64,000 nt of DNA from Burkholderia sp. Bp8992 (GCF_003853705.1 NZ_QTQI01000008.1:186001-250000); one strand, 5' to 3'. Shown: positions 33,407 to 42,474, numbered from the stretch's first letter. Made by a program: numbers and translations. Notes: a model not told the origin generated them from the letters alone.

Positions 33407-33490
33407 ATGGGCAAATACCTGATCGCCTGGCTGCTCGGCGTGCCGTTCGGGCTGCTGGTGCTGTTCTATCTGATCACGCACGTCTTCTGA
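33407..33490 (+). CDS. 27-aa single-span membrane peptide
   Basis: ATG at 33407, TGA at 33488. The product is MGKYLIAWLLGVPFGLLVLF followed by YLITHVF: one transmembrane helix with a Gly-Pro kink and almost no soluble part. AGGACC upstream is a moderate RBS. It ends the stress locus, 61 bp after the second csbD. Small membrane peptides are common in envelope-stress operons, but no name can be given. Confidence 0.6.
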   Translation: MGKYLIAWLLGVPFGLLVLFYLITHVF

Positions 33491-33628
33491 CGGCGAGGCG
33501 CACGGCACGCGCCCGCCGCCTTCGCATCCCGCTCATCTTCCCCGACTCCGCAATCGACCGCGACACGGCGAACCGCCGCTGCGCGCGAACGCACGCGCGT
33601 TGCGCCGCATCGCGGCCACCCAACGCAA

Positions 33629-33660
33629 ATCGGGCAGGACGCATGCACGCCCTGCCCGAT
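33629..33660. terminator. Bidirectional hairpin closing the stress locus
   Basis: ATCGGGCAGG (33629-33638) and CCTGCCCGAT (33651-33660) form a 10-bp perfect stem. It sits between the convergent 27-aa peptide gene and the DUF1338 gene. The T-run is weak on both strands (TTGCGTT on minus). Confidence 0.6.
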
Positions 33661-33713
33661 CCGTTCGCCCCTGCTTCAACTTCAGCGGTGCACGTCGCAC
33701 CGCCCCTGGCTCG

Positions 33714-34742
33714 TTACTTCGCCGCGTTCGCCGTCATCTTGAAGATGCCTTGCGCGTTGCCTGCATCGAAACGCAGGTCGGTCACCCAGCGGCGCGCCGC
33801 CTGGTCGAACGTGCGCTTGCGCGTGATGAACTCGTAGAACGAGCCCGGCACGTTGCGCTTCACCGTGCCGCCGTCGCGCGTGCGGAACTCGCGCTCGACG
33901 GTGTCGGCGCGATATGCGGTCTGGAACACGCGGCCCGAGCGCGAACGCTCGACTTCCGGCTTCATCGGGCGGCCCTTCGCCTTCTCGTCGTCGGACAGCT
34001 TGAACACGTCGGCGACGCGGTCGGTCGCGTGGTTGAACGCGTTGCCTTCGGTCGAGATCCACGCCATTTCCGCCGATTCCATCAGCAGCGTTTCGTAGTC
34101 GAGTTCGTTCGGCAGGTCGTGCTGGCGCGCGAACGCGCCGACGATTTCCGGCAGCAGCGCGTGCGCGGCGTCCAGCGGCAGCCAGCCTTCGCGCTCGACT
34201 TCCCACAGCAGCGCGACGGCCGCTGGCGACAGCGGATCGCGCGACGAGCTGACGACGTTCGTCACGGCCTGCTGGAATTCCTTCGAGAAACGTTCCGGAT
34301 GCAGTTCGCTGACGAAGAACTGCGCGATTTCGTCCGGTGCGTCTTCATGCGCATACGCGCGGCCCGTCATGCCGAGCTTGTCGAGCGGGTAACGGCCGTT
34401 CAGCCGGAAGCCGAGCGGACGCAGGATGCGCGTGAACGCGGCCTCGCCCGGCGGCAGCGCGCCCGTGTGCGGCCAGCGCACCGTGCGCAGCGCGCCGTGG
34501 TCGAAATAGACCGAGCCGCCGTTTTCGATCGCTTCGGCCGTGTACGCGCGGCCGTTCGCCGAACGCTCGAGCAGCCCTTCGAACAGCGCCATGTTCATCG
34601 CCTGCGCGATTTCCGCACGCGTCACGACGCCGTCTTCCCATTCTTCGAGGATGGCCGGCATGTTCAGGGTCGAGAACAGGGCGTCGGTCTTCGCCTGTCC
34701 CAGCAGCTTCGTCAGCAAGCTCTCGATATTCGGATTGCGCAT
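33714..34742 (-). CDS. DUF1338 protein, 2-oxoadipate dioxygenase/decarboxylase-like
   Basis: 342 aa. It matches the DUF1338 (HglS/YdcJ) family, metal-dependent VOC-fold enzymes; the Pseudomonas member converts 2-oxoadipate to 2-hydroxyglutarate in D-lysine breakdown. Candidate metal ligands are His82 (YFDHGALRTVRW) and His238 (GNAFNHATDRV). It is shorter than the 450-aa type, so it may use another 2-oxo acid. A divergent LysR gene starts 226 bp away. No lysine-catabolism neighbours are present except a distant aldehyde dehydrogenase. Confidence 0.82.
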   Translation of the reverse strand: MRNPNIESLLTKLLGQAKTDALFSTLNMPAILEEWEDGVVTRAEIAQAMNMALFEGLLERSANGRAYTAEAIENGGSVYFDHGALRTVRWPHTGALPPGEAAFTRILRPLGFRLNGRYPLDKLGMTGRAYAHEDAPDEIAQFFVSELHPERFSKEFQQAVTNVVSSSRDPLSPAAVALLWEVEREGWLPLDAAHALLPEIVGAFARQHDLPNELDYETLLMESAEMAWISTEGNAFNHATDRVADVFKLSDDEKAKGRPMKPEVERSRSGRVFQTAYRADTVEREFRTRDGGTVKRNVPGSFYEFITRKRTFDQAARRWVTDLRFDAGNAQGIFKMTANAAK

Positions 34743-34968
34743 CAGGATTCTCGTCTCGGGGGACCGCCGGCAAACGTGCCGGCAACTCGTCGGCCGGCCG
34801 CCCCACGGGCGCCTGACCTTGCGTGGGGAGCATTATTCAAAGGGTTGCAGCCGGGCGTAAAGCGAGATTAAATTGACATGTGATGAGTTTTTGGAATTAT
34901 TAGCCGCTCCCCTGCTCCGCCTTCCGCCTTGTGCCGTGCGGGCCTGATCGTCAGACGAATCGAACATC

Positions 34969-35916
34969 ATGCGTAAATTCAAGATCCCCAACATGGGTGC
35001 GCTCGTGGCCTTCGAAGCCGCCGCACGCCACGAGAGCTTCACGCACGCGGCCAAGGAGCTGTTCCTGACCGAAAGCGCGGTATCGCGGCAGATCGCGACG
35101 CTCGAATCAAGCCTCGGCGTGCGGCTGTTCGCCCGCGTGAAGCAGCGCGTCGTGCTGACGCGCGCCGGCAAGCTGTACGGCACGCAGGTGCGGCGTGCGC
35201 TGGAAACGCTCGACCGCGACACACTGTCGATCATCGCGCACGGCAGCGGCGGCGGCTATCTGGAGCTCGCGGTGCTGCCGACCTTCGCGTCGCACTGGCT
35301 GATCCCGCGCATCAAGAGCTTCTACGACCGCACGCCCGACGTGCGCGTGAACATGGGCGGCCGCACCGACCTGTTCTCGTTCGAGGACACGCACTTCGAG
35401 GCCGCGATCCACTACGGCAAGCCGACCTGGCCCGGTACGTCGTCCGACTACCTGTTCGGCGAGGAAGTCGTGCCGATCTGCTCGCCCGCACTGCTCGACG
35501 GGCCCGTCGAGCGCGTCGAGGATCTGCTCGCATATCCGCTGCTGCACTCGACGACGCGCCCCGGCGCGTGGGCGCAGTGGTTCGAGACGCACGGCGTCGA
35601 GGACATCCGCACGATGCAGGGCGTGCGCTACGAACTGCACACGATGCTGATCAGCGCGGCCGCGGCGGGGCTCGGGATCGCGCTCGTGCCGAAGTTCTTC
35701 GTCGAGGAACAGCTGCAGCAGCTCGGCCTGATCGTGCCGTGCGACGCGGCGACGGTCGGCGATTCCGCGTACTACCTCGTGTATCCGACGGAACTCAGCC
35801 ACAGCAAGCCGCTGGAGCTGTTCCGCGGCTGGCTGCTCGAACAGGCGAGCGCGTATGCGGCGCCGGAGCGCGCGGAGGACGACACCGATGGGGAAGACGA
35901 CGAAGACGTCGAGTAA
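34969..35916 (+). CDS. LysR-family regulator with acidic tail
   Basis: 315 aa. The wHTH (MGALVAFEAAARHESFTHA, then AKELFLTESAVSRQIATLES) and GcvA-like effector domain (LELAVLPTFASHWLIPRIKS) are intact. The last 16 residues, ERAEDDTDGEDDEDVE, are strongly acidic and lie outside the usual fold. It is divergent from the DUF1338 gene and probably activates it. The RBS is weak. Confidence 0.87.
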   Translation: MRKFKIPNMGALVAFEAAARHESFTHAAKELFLTESAVSRQIATLESSLGVRLFARVKQRVVLTRAGKLYGTQVRRALETLDRDTLSIIAHGSGGGYLELAVLPTFASHWLIPRIKSFYDRTPDVRVNMGGRTDLFSFEDTHFEAAIHYGKPTWPGTSSDYLFGEEVVPICSPALLDGPVERVEDLLAYPLLHSTTRPGAWAQWFETHGVEDIRTMQGVRYELHTMLISAAAAGLGIALVPKFFVEEQLQQLGLIVPCDAATVGDSAYYLVYPTELSHSKPLELFRGWLLEQASAYAAPERAEDDTDGEDDEDVE

Positions 35917-35933
35917 CGGCGCCGTCGCGCGCG

Positions 35934-36449
35934 TCAGGGCGTGGTCGCGTCGCACGCGTGCCGCACCGGCACGCTGGCCTTCACGACCTTCACCAGTTGT
36001 GCGTGATCGGGCTCCTCCAGCCCCGGGCACACCGTGTCCAGGTCGCGAATCACCAGCGTCGCGCGCCCCTCGAACCGGCACATGCCGTCGGGCTGCGCGG
36101 CGGGCAACCGCAGCCAGCGCAGTGCATCGCGCTGGTTCATGAACCGGATCACACCGGCGCGCTGCGAAGGGTCGGGCAAGCGCCGCGCCGATGTGTCGTC
36201 CTCGACGAACCACACGTCCTGTCCGCTCGATTCGCTGCCGTAATCGAGCATGTAGCGGCCCGACAGCGTGATCGTCCGGTCGACATGCACCGCATGGCAT
36301 TCCGGCTCGGCATCGGCAGGGGTCGTCTGCGCGCCTGCCGCGACCGGGCCGCACGCCAGCAACATCGCGGCGCACAGCATGCGGGCGCGGCAGGTCAGGT
36401 TCGATATATCAAGCGCCTGGCGAATCATGAGCACTGAGAGGCGGGCCAT
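35934..36449 (-). CDS. Exported protein of unknown function
   Basis: About 171 aa; the start is uncertain (36449 chosen for GGGGG upstream). A hydrophobic stretch RMLCAAMLLACGPVAAGAQ is a likely signal peptide. The mature part has three or four cysteines (EPECHAVHV, DGMCRFEGRATL, DTVCPGLEE, RHACDA), suggesting disulfides in the periplasm, and a beta-rich core. No family recognised. It lies 46 bp downstream of the TonB receptor on the same strand and could be co-transcribed. Confidence 0.6.
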   Translation of the reverse strand: MARLSVLMIRQALDISNLTCRARMLCAAMLLACGPVAAGAQTTPADAEPECHAVHVDRTITLSGRYMLDYGSESSGQDVWFVEDDTSARRLPDPSQRAGVIRFMNQRDALRWLRLPAAQPDGMCRFEGRATLVIRDLDTVCPGLEEPDHAQLVKVVKASVPVRHACDATTP

Positions 36450-36494
36450 CGTGACGATGACCCCCATTGTCGCGCAGTACACGCTGGATGCGCG

Positions 36495-38624
36495 TTACAT
36501 GTGCCACTTCACCGTGGCGGTCAGCGTGCGCGGATCGCCGGGCATGTTGTAGAGGTCCGCATTGCCGTGCGCGGCGATGAAGTAGCGGCGATTGAACAGG
36601 TTGTCGAGCGTGAGCGTCACGTCGACCTTCTTGCTGCGATACCCGGCGCCCAGGTTGAACACCGTGAACGACGGCAGCGTGACGAGATCGCTCGCCGACG
36701 CGTAGCGCGCCGACTGGAACTGCATGCCGGCCGCGGCGTAGAAACCATACGGCAACTCGCGCTTGAGCCACAGGTTCGCACTGTGGCGCGGCATCAGCCC
36801 CGGCGTGTTGCTCGACACCGCGAGGCCGGCCGCCGTCGATTGCGCGGAACCGTCGACCGTGCCGTTCAGGTACGCATACCCCGCATACACCGACCACTTC
36901 GGCGCGATCTCGCCGGTAAAGCCAAGCTCCATCCCGCGCACGTGCTGCGTGCCGATCGGCAGCGCATAGCCGGGGTTCGCCGGATCGCCGATCTGCTGGT
37001 TGGTCTGGCGCATGTCGAACAACGCGACGCTGGCCGTCGCCTTGCCGCCGAGGTCGAAGCGCGAGCCGACTTCATACGCGGTGGTCTTCTGCGGCGCGAG
37101 CGCGGCGCCGTTCGCGAACGCGCCGGAACTGATCAGCGTATCGGCGAGCGGCGAGAACGACTGGCTGAACGACCCGTACAGCGTCAGCCAGTCGAGCGGT
37201 TCGTAGATCAGCCCGACGCGCGGGCTCCACGCGTGATCGGTACGGTCGAGGTTGACGTTCGACGACGTGTAGTCGTGGCGGATCTGGTTCAGGTAGTCGA
37301 AGCGCAAGCCGGCGAGCACTTTCCAGTGTTCGGTCAGCGAGATCAGGTCCTGTGCGTAGACGCCCGCGAGCCCGACCACCGTCGATGCGTTCGTCTTCGC
37401 CCGCGCGCCGGTCGGCACGCCGGGCAGGATTACCTGCTGCGGATTGAACAGATCGTAGGTCGCGACCTTCGTCACGCCGTAGACCGTGTCGAACTTCTGC
37501 TGCTGCGACAGTTCGAGCCCGTACAGCAGCTCGTGGCGCATGCCGAACAGCGACGTCTTCTGCGTGAGTTCGAACAGGCCGTCGATGCCGTGATCGGTGC
37601 GCTGGCGCGTCGACTGGTCGAGCGTGACGACCGGGTGCGCGGCGGTCTTGATCGGCTCGTAGTTCACGTAGTTCTTCCGCTCGAGCGAGAAGTCGTACGC
37701 GCGGATCGCGCCGTGGAACGACAGCGAATCGTCGAAGCGGTGATCGAGCGACACCGTCGCGCTCTTCGCGGAGACGTCGTTGTACGAACTGTTCACGCCG
37801 TCGGCCGAACCGTAGTACGTGTTGATCGGCACGTCGACCGGTCGGCCGCGATACGCGGGCAGGCCCTGGTCGGACGTGCGACGGTCGTGCAGGTAATCGA
37901 ATTCGACGTTCAGCACCGTGTTGCTGTCGAGCTTGAACTGCGCGGACGGCGCGATCGCCTGGCGGTTCAGCTGGAACTGGTCGCGGAAGCTGTTCGAGTT
38001 CTCGGCCGCGCCGGTGATGCGGAAGCGCGCCGCGTCGTTCGCGTTCCAGCCGAGGTCGAATTCGCCGCGCCGCTCGCCGCGCGTGCCGAGCGTCACGCCC
38101 ACGTCGTTCACCGGGCTCGCCTGCGGCCGCTTCAGTACGCGATTCACGATGCCGCCCGCCGAGCCGCGCCCGTACAGCACGGCCGCCGGCCCCTTCAGCA
38201 CCTCGACGCGATCGACGTTCGACAGGTCGCGGTAGTACAGCGCGTCGTCGCGAATGCCGTCGACATACTGGTCCGTGATGCTGTTGAAGCCGCGGATCGT
38301 GATCTGGTCGCGCTGGCCGTCGCCGACCGAGAAGCCGACGCCCGGCACGTTGCGCAGCGCGTCCTGCATCGACGTCGCGTTCTGGTCCTCGATCACCGCG
38401 TGCGGAACGACGTTCACCGTCTGCGGCACGTCCATCAGCGACATGTCGGTCTTGGTCGCCGCGCGCGAGTGGCCGCCGTCGTACGACGCATGCTCGGCGG
38501 CCGCGTTGACGGAAATCGCGGGCAAGGTTGCCGCGGCATCGCTCGCCTGGGCGAACGCAGTACGGGCGCCGGCCAGCGACGTGGCGATCAGAAGCGCATG
38601 GCAGGCGCTCTTGTTGAGTTTCAT
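36495..38624 (-). CDS. TonB-dependent siderophore receptor
   Basis: 709 aa from the ATG at 38624, with signal peptide (SACHALLIATSLAGARTAFA). The plug domain (about 45-190: DVPQTVNVVPHAVIEDQNAT, DQITIRGF, RVEVLKGPAAVLYGRGSAGG) and 22-strand barrel ending in Trp-His-Met (ATVKWHM) are complete. It imports a ferric siderophore, with energy from TonB. The plug resembles the catecholate/Fiu-type or FhuE-type group, but the ligand cannot be fixed. A Fur-box-like dyad lies 235 bp upstream, so it is very probably iron regulated. Confidence 0.92.
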   Translation of the reverse strand: MKLNKSACHALLIATSLAGARTAFAQASDAAATLPAISVNAAAEHASYDGGHSRAATKTDMSLMDVPQTVNVVPHAVIEDQNATSMQDALRNVPGVGFSVGDGQRDQITIRGFNSITDQYVDGIRDDALYYRDLSNVDRVEVLKGPAAVLYGRGSAGGIVNRVLKRPQASPVNDVGVTLGTRGERRGEFDLGWNANDAARFRITGAAENSNSFRDQFQLNRQAIAPSAQFKLDSNTVLNVEFDYLHDRRTSDQGLPAYRGRPVDVPINTYYGSADGVNSSYNDVSAKSATVSLDHRFDDSLSFHGAIRAYDFSLERKNYVNYEPIKTAAHPVVTLDQSTRQRTDHGIDGLFELTQKTSLFGMRHELLYGLELSQQQKFDTVYGVTKVATYDLFNPQQVILPGVPTGARAKTNASTVVGLAGVYAQDLISLTEHWKVLAGLRFDYLNQIRHDYTSSNVNLDRTDHAWSPRVGLIYEPLDWLTLYGSFSQSFSPLADTLISSGAFANGAALAPQKTTAYEVGSRFDLGGKATASVALFDMRQTNQQIGDPANPGYALPIGTQHVRGMELGFTGEIAPKWSVYAGYAYLNGTVDGSAQSTAAGLAVSSNTPGLMPRHSANLWLKRELPYGFYAAAGMQFQSARYASASDLVTLPSFTVFNLGAGYRSKKVDVTLTLDNLFNRRYFIAAHGNADLYNMPGDPRTLTATVKWHM

Positions 38625-38858
38625 CGTGAACGTAGTGGTGAAGAAAAACGGCGAACGGAAACGTGTCCGGCCAACACGCGAGTCACGCGGCGAGTCGACT
38701 GACGACGCTCTTTCCGTGAAGAAGGCGGTGGCGCGCGGAGGATCGCCCCGACGCGCATGCCGGTCAGCGAACGGCCGGCGCGGGTGGATGCCGGCCGGCA
38801 CGACCGGCACGAAAGAGCCGTGACGATTGGTCATGGCCCGTAACGGAGCGAAATATTA

Positions 38859-38877
38859 AACGAGAATGATTCGTGTT
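38859..38877. promoter_or_regulatory. Fur-box-like site upstream of TonB receptor
   Basis: On the minus strand AACACGAATCATTCTCGTT, a 19-bp imperfect palindrome close to Burkholderia Fur boxes of the type GAATnATTC. It is upstream of the receptor gene in an AT-rich promoter-like stretch. Confidence 0.65.
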
Positions 38878-39404
38878 TTTAGTTAATTTTCAACCTGTCG
38901 CCTGCCCGCAACGAGCACACGGATTGGCGCTCTGCATTCCTGACGAATACCTTTCTGCTTCTCAGGTTTTACCGGCTTGACGTAATTAAAACGAAAGAAT
39001 CGGATTGACCGTGTCATGCGGAAACGATCGGGCGGAAGGCGGAATTCGGGAAACAGCGATGGAGAAACTGGAGAGGATCACGAAGGATCCGGTGAAGCAG
39101 GCGGAAGGCATTCAAAAGTCCGGCGCGCGCCGGACCGGGCAACCCCGACCCGGCGCTCCGGGCAGCCGACCTCGCATCGGCATCGCGGCGGACCTACTTT
39201 CGTTCTTCACTACGTTTGCTCTCAGGCTCACTTCATTTTTTTCTTCACCGCGCTGCGCCATTATCCGCTCAATCCGGTCAGAGTGAAACGTTTGCGGGCG
39301 CACCAGGCACGTTATACCGGTCATTCAGCAACAATCTTTCTGAATGCTTACGACTCGCGCGATGCGATTCGGCAATTCTTGCATTCGTGACGGCGTTCCT
39401 TTTT

Positions 39405-39422
39405 AATGGAACTGGTTCCATT
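39405..39422. promoter_or_regulatory. Palindromic operator candidate upstream of aldehyde dehydrogenase
   Basis: AATGGAAC-TG-GTTCCATT is a perfect 8-bp inverted repeat with a 2-bp centre, 133 bp before the aldehyde dehydrogenase start. Its form suits a dimeric LacI-, GntR- or TetR-type repressor, but no such gene is adjacent. Confidence 0.45.
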
Positions 39423-39554
39423 TATTGATTCGGCCAGGTTCCCGCGTGACGCATCGCCGTGTGCGCGTCATCATGCCGATTCAGGATCGAGGATCATTCA
39501 GCTCAGGATTCGCATCGCCCGTCCTTCCAGGACACCCCGTCAAACGAGACCGTC

Positions 39555-41183
39555 ATGCCCGATTCCGCCTCCCTGCAGCAGCTGTTTCCCACCTTTCAGG
39601 ACATCCCCGCCGAGTTCCGGCTCACTGCACCGATCCACCAGCGCGTGTCGCTCGTCGACGGCGAATTGCGACCGTGGGACGGTGCGACCAAGACCGTGCT
39701 GTCGCCCGTGTGCGTGCGGCAGGCGGACGGCAGCGTCGAGCAGGTCGAGATCGGCAGCTATCCGGTGATGGGCGAAACGGAAAGCGACGCGGCGCTCGAT
39801 GCCGCGGTGCGCGCATACGATGCCGGCCGCGGCGAGTGGCCGACGATGAAGGTCGAGCAGCGCATCGCGTGCATGCAGGACTTCATCAAGCGAATGGTCG
39901 CGCAGCGCGAACTCGTCGTGAACCTGATCATGTGGGAGATCGGCAAGAGCCTCGCCGATTCGCAGAAGGAGTTCGATCGCACCGTCACGTACATGACGCA
40001 GACGATCGACGCACTGAAGGAGCTCGACAACGCGAACTCGCGCTTCGTGATCGCGGAAGGCACGATCGGCCAGATCCGCCGCACGCCGCTCGGCGTCGTG
40101 CTGTGCATGGGCCCGTACAACTATCCGCTGAACGAAACGTTCGCGACGCTGATCCCCGCGCTGCTGATGGGCAACACCGTGGTGTTCAAGCCGCCGCAGT
40201 ACGGCACGCTGCTGTTCGAGCCGCTGCTCGAAGCGTTCCGCGACGCGTTCCCGAAGGGCGTGATCAACACGATCTACGCGCCGGGCGCGGTGGTCGTGCC
40301 GCACATGCTCGCGTCGGGCAAGATCAACGTGCTCGCGCTGATCGGGTCGAGCAAGGTTGCCGATCACCTGAAGAAGCAGCACCCGAAGTCGCACCGGCTG
40401 CGCGCGATCCTCGGCCTCGACGCGAAGAACGCGGCGATCGTGCTGCCCGACGCCGATCTCGATCTCACCGTGAAGGAGTGCCTGCTCGGCGCGCTGTCGT
40501 TCAACGGCCAGCGCTGCACCGCGCTGAAGATGCTGCTCGTGCATCGCTCGATCGTCGACGATTTCCTGAAGCGCTTCACCGCCGCGCTCGAACAGCTGAA
40601 GATCGGCATGCCGTGGGAAAAGGGCGTCAGCATCACGCCGCTGCCGGGCATGCATCGCACGGCCTACATGACGGATGCGATCGACGATGCCGAGGCCAAG
40701 GGCGCGCAGGTCGTCAACCATCAGGGCGGCGAGTTCAGCAAGACGCTGTTCTACCCGGCCGTCGTGTATCCGGTGTCGGAAGGGATGAAGCTGTACCGCG
40801 AGGAACAGTTCGGGCCGATCATTCCGGTCGCGCCGTTCGACGACGTCGACACCGCGCTCGACTACGTGACGACGTCGGATCACGGCCAGCAGGTCAGCAT
40901 CTTCGGTTCCGATCCGGCGCAGATCGGCGCGCTCGTCGATCCGCTCGTGAACCAGGTGTGCCGCGTGAACATCAACTGCCAGTGCCAGCGCGGGCCCGAC
41001 GTGTTCCCGTTCGCGGGCCGCAAGGATTCGGCGGAAGGCACACTGTCGGTAAGTGACGCGCTGCGCGCGTTCTCGATCCGTTCGATGGTCGCCGCGAAGC
41101 AGACCGACAGCAGCAAGCAGTTGCTCGATTCGATCGTGTCGGATCACCACTCGAAGTTCATCAACACGGGCTTCATTTTCTGA
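39555..41183 (+). CDS. GAPN-like aldehyde dehydrogenase lacking the general-base Glu
   Basis: 542 aa from the ATG at 39555. ALDH superfamily, closest in pattern to NADP-dependent glyceraldehyde-3-phosphate dehydrogenase: catalytic Asn189 (GPYNYP), Lys212 (FKPPQ), catalytic Cys321 (FNGQRCTALK). The general-base Glu normally 34 residues before Cys, in ELGGK, is Gly287 here (ILGLDAKN). The rest of the fold is complete, so it is unlikely to be a pseudogene; hydrolysis of the thioacyl enzyme may use another residue or another acceptor. Substrate unknown. Confidence 0.87.
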   Translation: MPDSASLQQLFPTFQDIPAEFRLTAPIHQRVSLVDGELRPWDGATKTVLSPVCVRQADGSVEQVEIGSYPVMGETESDAALDAAVRAYDAGRGEWPTMKVEQRIACMQDFIKRMVAQRELVVNLIMWEIGKSLADSQKEFDRTVTYMTQTIDALKELDNANSRFVIAEGTIGQIRRTPLGVVLCMGPYNYPLNETFATLIPALLMGNTVVFKPPQYGTLLFEPLLEAFRDAFPKGVINTIYAPGAVVVPHMLASGKINVLALIGSSKVADHLKKQHPKSHRLRAILGLDAKNAAIVLPDADLDLTVKECLLGALSFNGQRCTALKMLLVHRSIVDDFLKRFTAALEQLKIGMPWEKGVSITPLPGMHRTAYMTDAIDDAEAKGAQVVNHQGGEFSKTLFYPAVVYPVSEGMKLYREEQFGPIIPVAPFDDVDTALDYVTTSDHGQQVSIFGSDPAQIGALVDPLVNQVCRVNINCQCQRGPDVFPFAGRKDSAEGTLSVSDALRAFSIRSMVAAKQTDSSKQLLDSIVSDHHSKFINTGFIF

Positions 41184-41199
41184 CGCCGGGTTGGTGCGA

Positions 41200-41233
41200 G
41201 GGCCTCCGCCGTGCGTGGATGCGGCGGAGGCCC
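41200..41233. terminator. Hairpin between convergent genes
   Basis: GGGCCTCCGCC (41200-41210) pairs with GGCGGAGGCCC (41223-41233): an 11-bp GC stem between the aldehyde dehydrogenase stop (41183, plus) and the LysE-type gene stop (41251, minus). No T-run, but position supports a shared terminator. Confidence 0.6.
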
Positions 41234-41250
41234 CGGTAACGACCGCGCGG

Positions 41251-41883
41251 CTAGACGTTCGTCACCAGCAGCCGAATCCCCGCCACGCCGAACACCACGG
41301 CCAGACACGCTTCCATCGCACGCCGCCCGCGCACGTACAGCCGGCGCGCCCCATCCATCGAGAACACCAGCGCATAGCCGCCGAACACCAGGCAGCCGAT
41401 CGCGAGGCAGCCCGGCACGACGGCGCCGTGCGCGCCGCCCGCGCCATTCGACGACAGCGCGACGATCGACACCCACACGAGAATCGCCTTCGGATTGGTC
41501 AGGTGCAGCATCGCGCCGCGCACGTAGAAGCGCGACAGCCGCTGCTCGCGCGCCGCGTTCGCCGCTGCCGGCGGCGGGCCCGACAGCGCCGTGCGCCCCG
41601 ACTTGAACGCGAGCCACAGCAGGTACAGCCCGCCGAAGACCTTGATCGCGACCAGCAGCTTCGACCACGCGAGCAGCGCGGCCGAGACGCCGAGCGCCGC
41701 GATCGTCGCCCAGAACATCGACCCTGAAATCACGCCGAGCGCGAACGCGAACGCCGCCTTGCGACCCTGGTTCGCGGCGACCGACATGATCGCGAGATTG
41801 CTCGGTCCGGGGCTGGCCGTGCCGATGAAATAGGCGGTATAGGCAAGCAGCAGGTTGGCGGAGAAGAAGGCATGGACGCTCAT
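41251..41883 (-). CDS. LysE/RhtB-family exporter
   Basis: 210 aa from the ATG at 41883 with GAGG upstream (MSVHAFFSANLLLAYTAYF). Six hydrophobic segments and the family motif TASPGPSNLAIMSVAANQGR (about 22-41) identify a LysE/RhtB inner-membrane exporter of amino acids or their derivatives. LTNPKAILVWVS is the second signature. Substrate unknown; no regulator is adjacent. Confidence 0.9.
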   Translation of the reverse strand: MSVHAFFSANLLLAYTAYFIGTASPGPSNLAIMSVAANQGRKAAFAFALGVISGSMFWATIAALGVSAALLAWSKLLVAIKVFGGLYLLWLAFKSGRTALSGPPPAAANAAREQRLSRFYVRGAMLHLTNPKAILVWVSIVALSSNGAGGAHGAVVPGCLAIGCLVFGGYALVFSMDGARRLYVRGRRAMEACLAVVFGVAGIRLLVTNV

Positions 41884-42474
41884 GGCGAACCTCGCGGGGA
41901 TGATCGGGAGATTGTTGGCAAACCCGCGCCGTCTGCCCATGGACAATTGCGCGGCAATTCGCTGGGCCAGTTGTGTGGCCATGCAACCGATCGTCGCGCG
42001 TCGGACCGTCTCTGTTTTGAAACAACCGGCGCATTCGCCGCCGGTTCGCGCGATGCGGCGGCGCGCGCTCCATGCAGCCGTTTCCCGTCGGCGAACGCAC
42101 GGCGGGCGTGGCCGAACCGCCCGGCACGCGCCGTGCCGGCCGTTCGCCGGCACAAACGCGCGACGCGCCTGATGCCCGCGTTACGTTACATCCGTGAAGC
42201 ATTTTGCGTCGTCGCGCCGCTCCCGGCATCCGATACCGTCTGCCTCCCGCCCATAGACACCCTCCTCGATCGCCTGCGCAATCCAGTCCCGACGGGACTC
42301 GCCGACCGAAGCCGGATCGCGGCTCAACATTCCTCAACAATCGTCCGACGGCGCTGGTACGGAATCTGCATTCCGTTCGGGCAGAAGCCGCGCCGGTACC
42401 GCGCGGACATGAATTCACCCTCGGGCGCCTCCACGGATACGCTCGTAAGACATGCACACGCAGCGAGGCTCTCC
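41884..42474. other. 591-bp gap without a gene
   Basis: Divergent leader region of the LysE-type gene and the 107-aa gene. It holds GC-rich hairpins, for example AACCGGCG (42024-42031) with CGCCGGTT (42039-42046). Open frames here are low-complexity Arg/Ala shadows without an RBS. I see no Fur-like site. Confidence 0.4.

Larger units (their letters stand above)
38625..39554. other. 930-bp gap, AT-richer, with control sites
   Basis: Contains the Fur-like dyad (38859-38877), a perfect 18-bp palindrome GTCCGGCGCGCGCCGGAC (39118-39135) and another dyad (39405-39422). A 75-codon frame at 39059-39286 starts MEKLERITKDPV, like a DUF433 antitoxin opening, but the family's GGKPCIRG core is missing; I treat it as a possible remnant only. 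No other gene is seen. Confidence 0.45.

Noticed and set aside
36501-38702. 733-codon open frame opposite the TonB receptor
   Set aside because: Arg/Val-rich antisense shadow without domain or RBS; the receptor on the minus strand is complete.
39540-41150. 536-codon minus-strand frame opposite the aldehyde dehydrogenase
   Set aside because: Composition (Arg, His, Glu) typical of an antisense shadow; the plus strand has ALDH catalytic motifs.
42001-42200. GC-rich hairpins as a repeat or CRISPR-like array
   Set aside because: The inverted pieces differ from one another and have no regular spacing; they look like ordinary GC-rich intergenic sequence.
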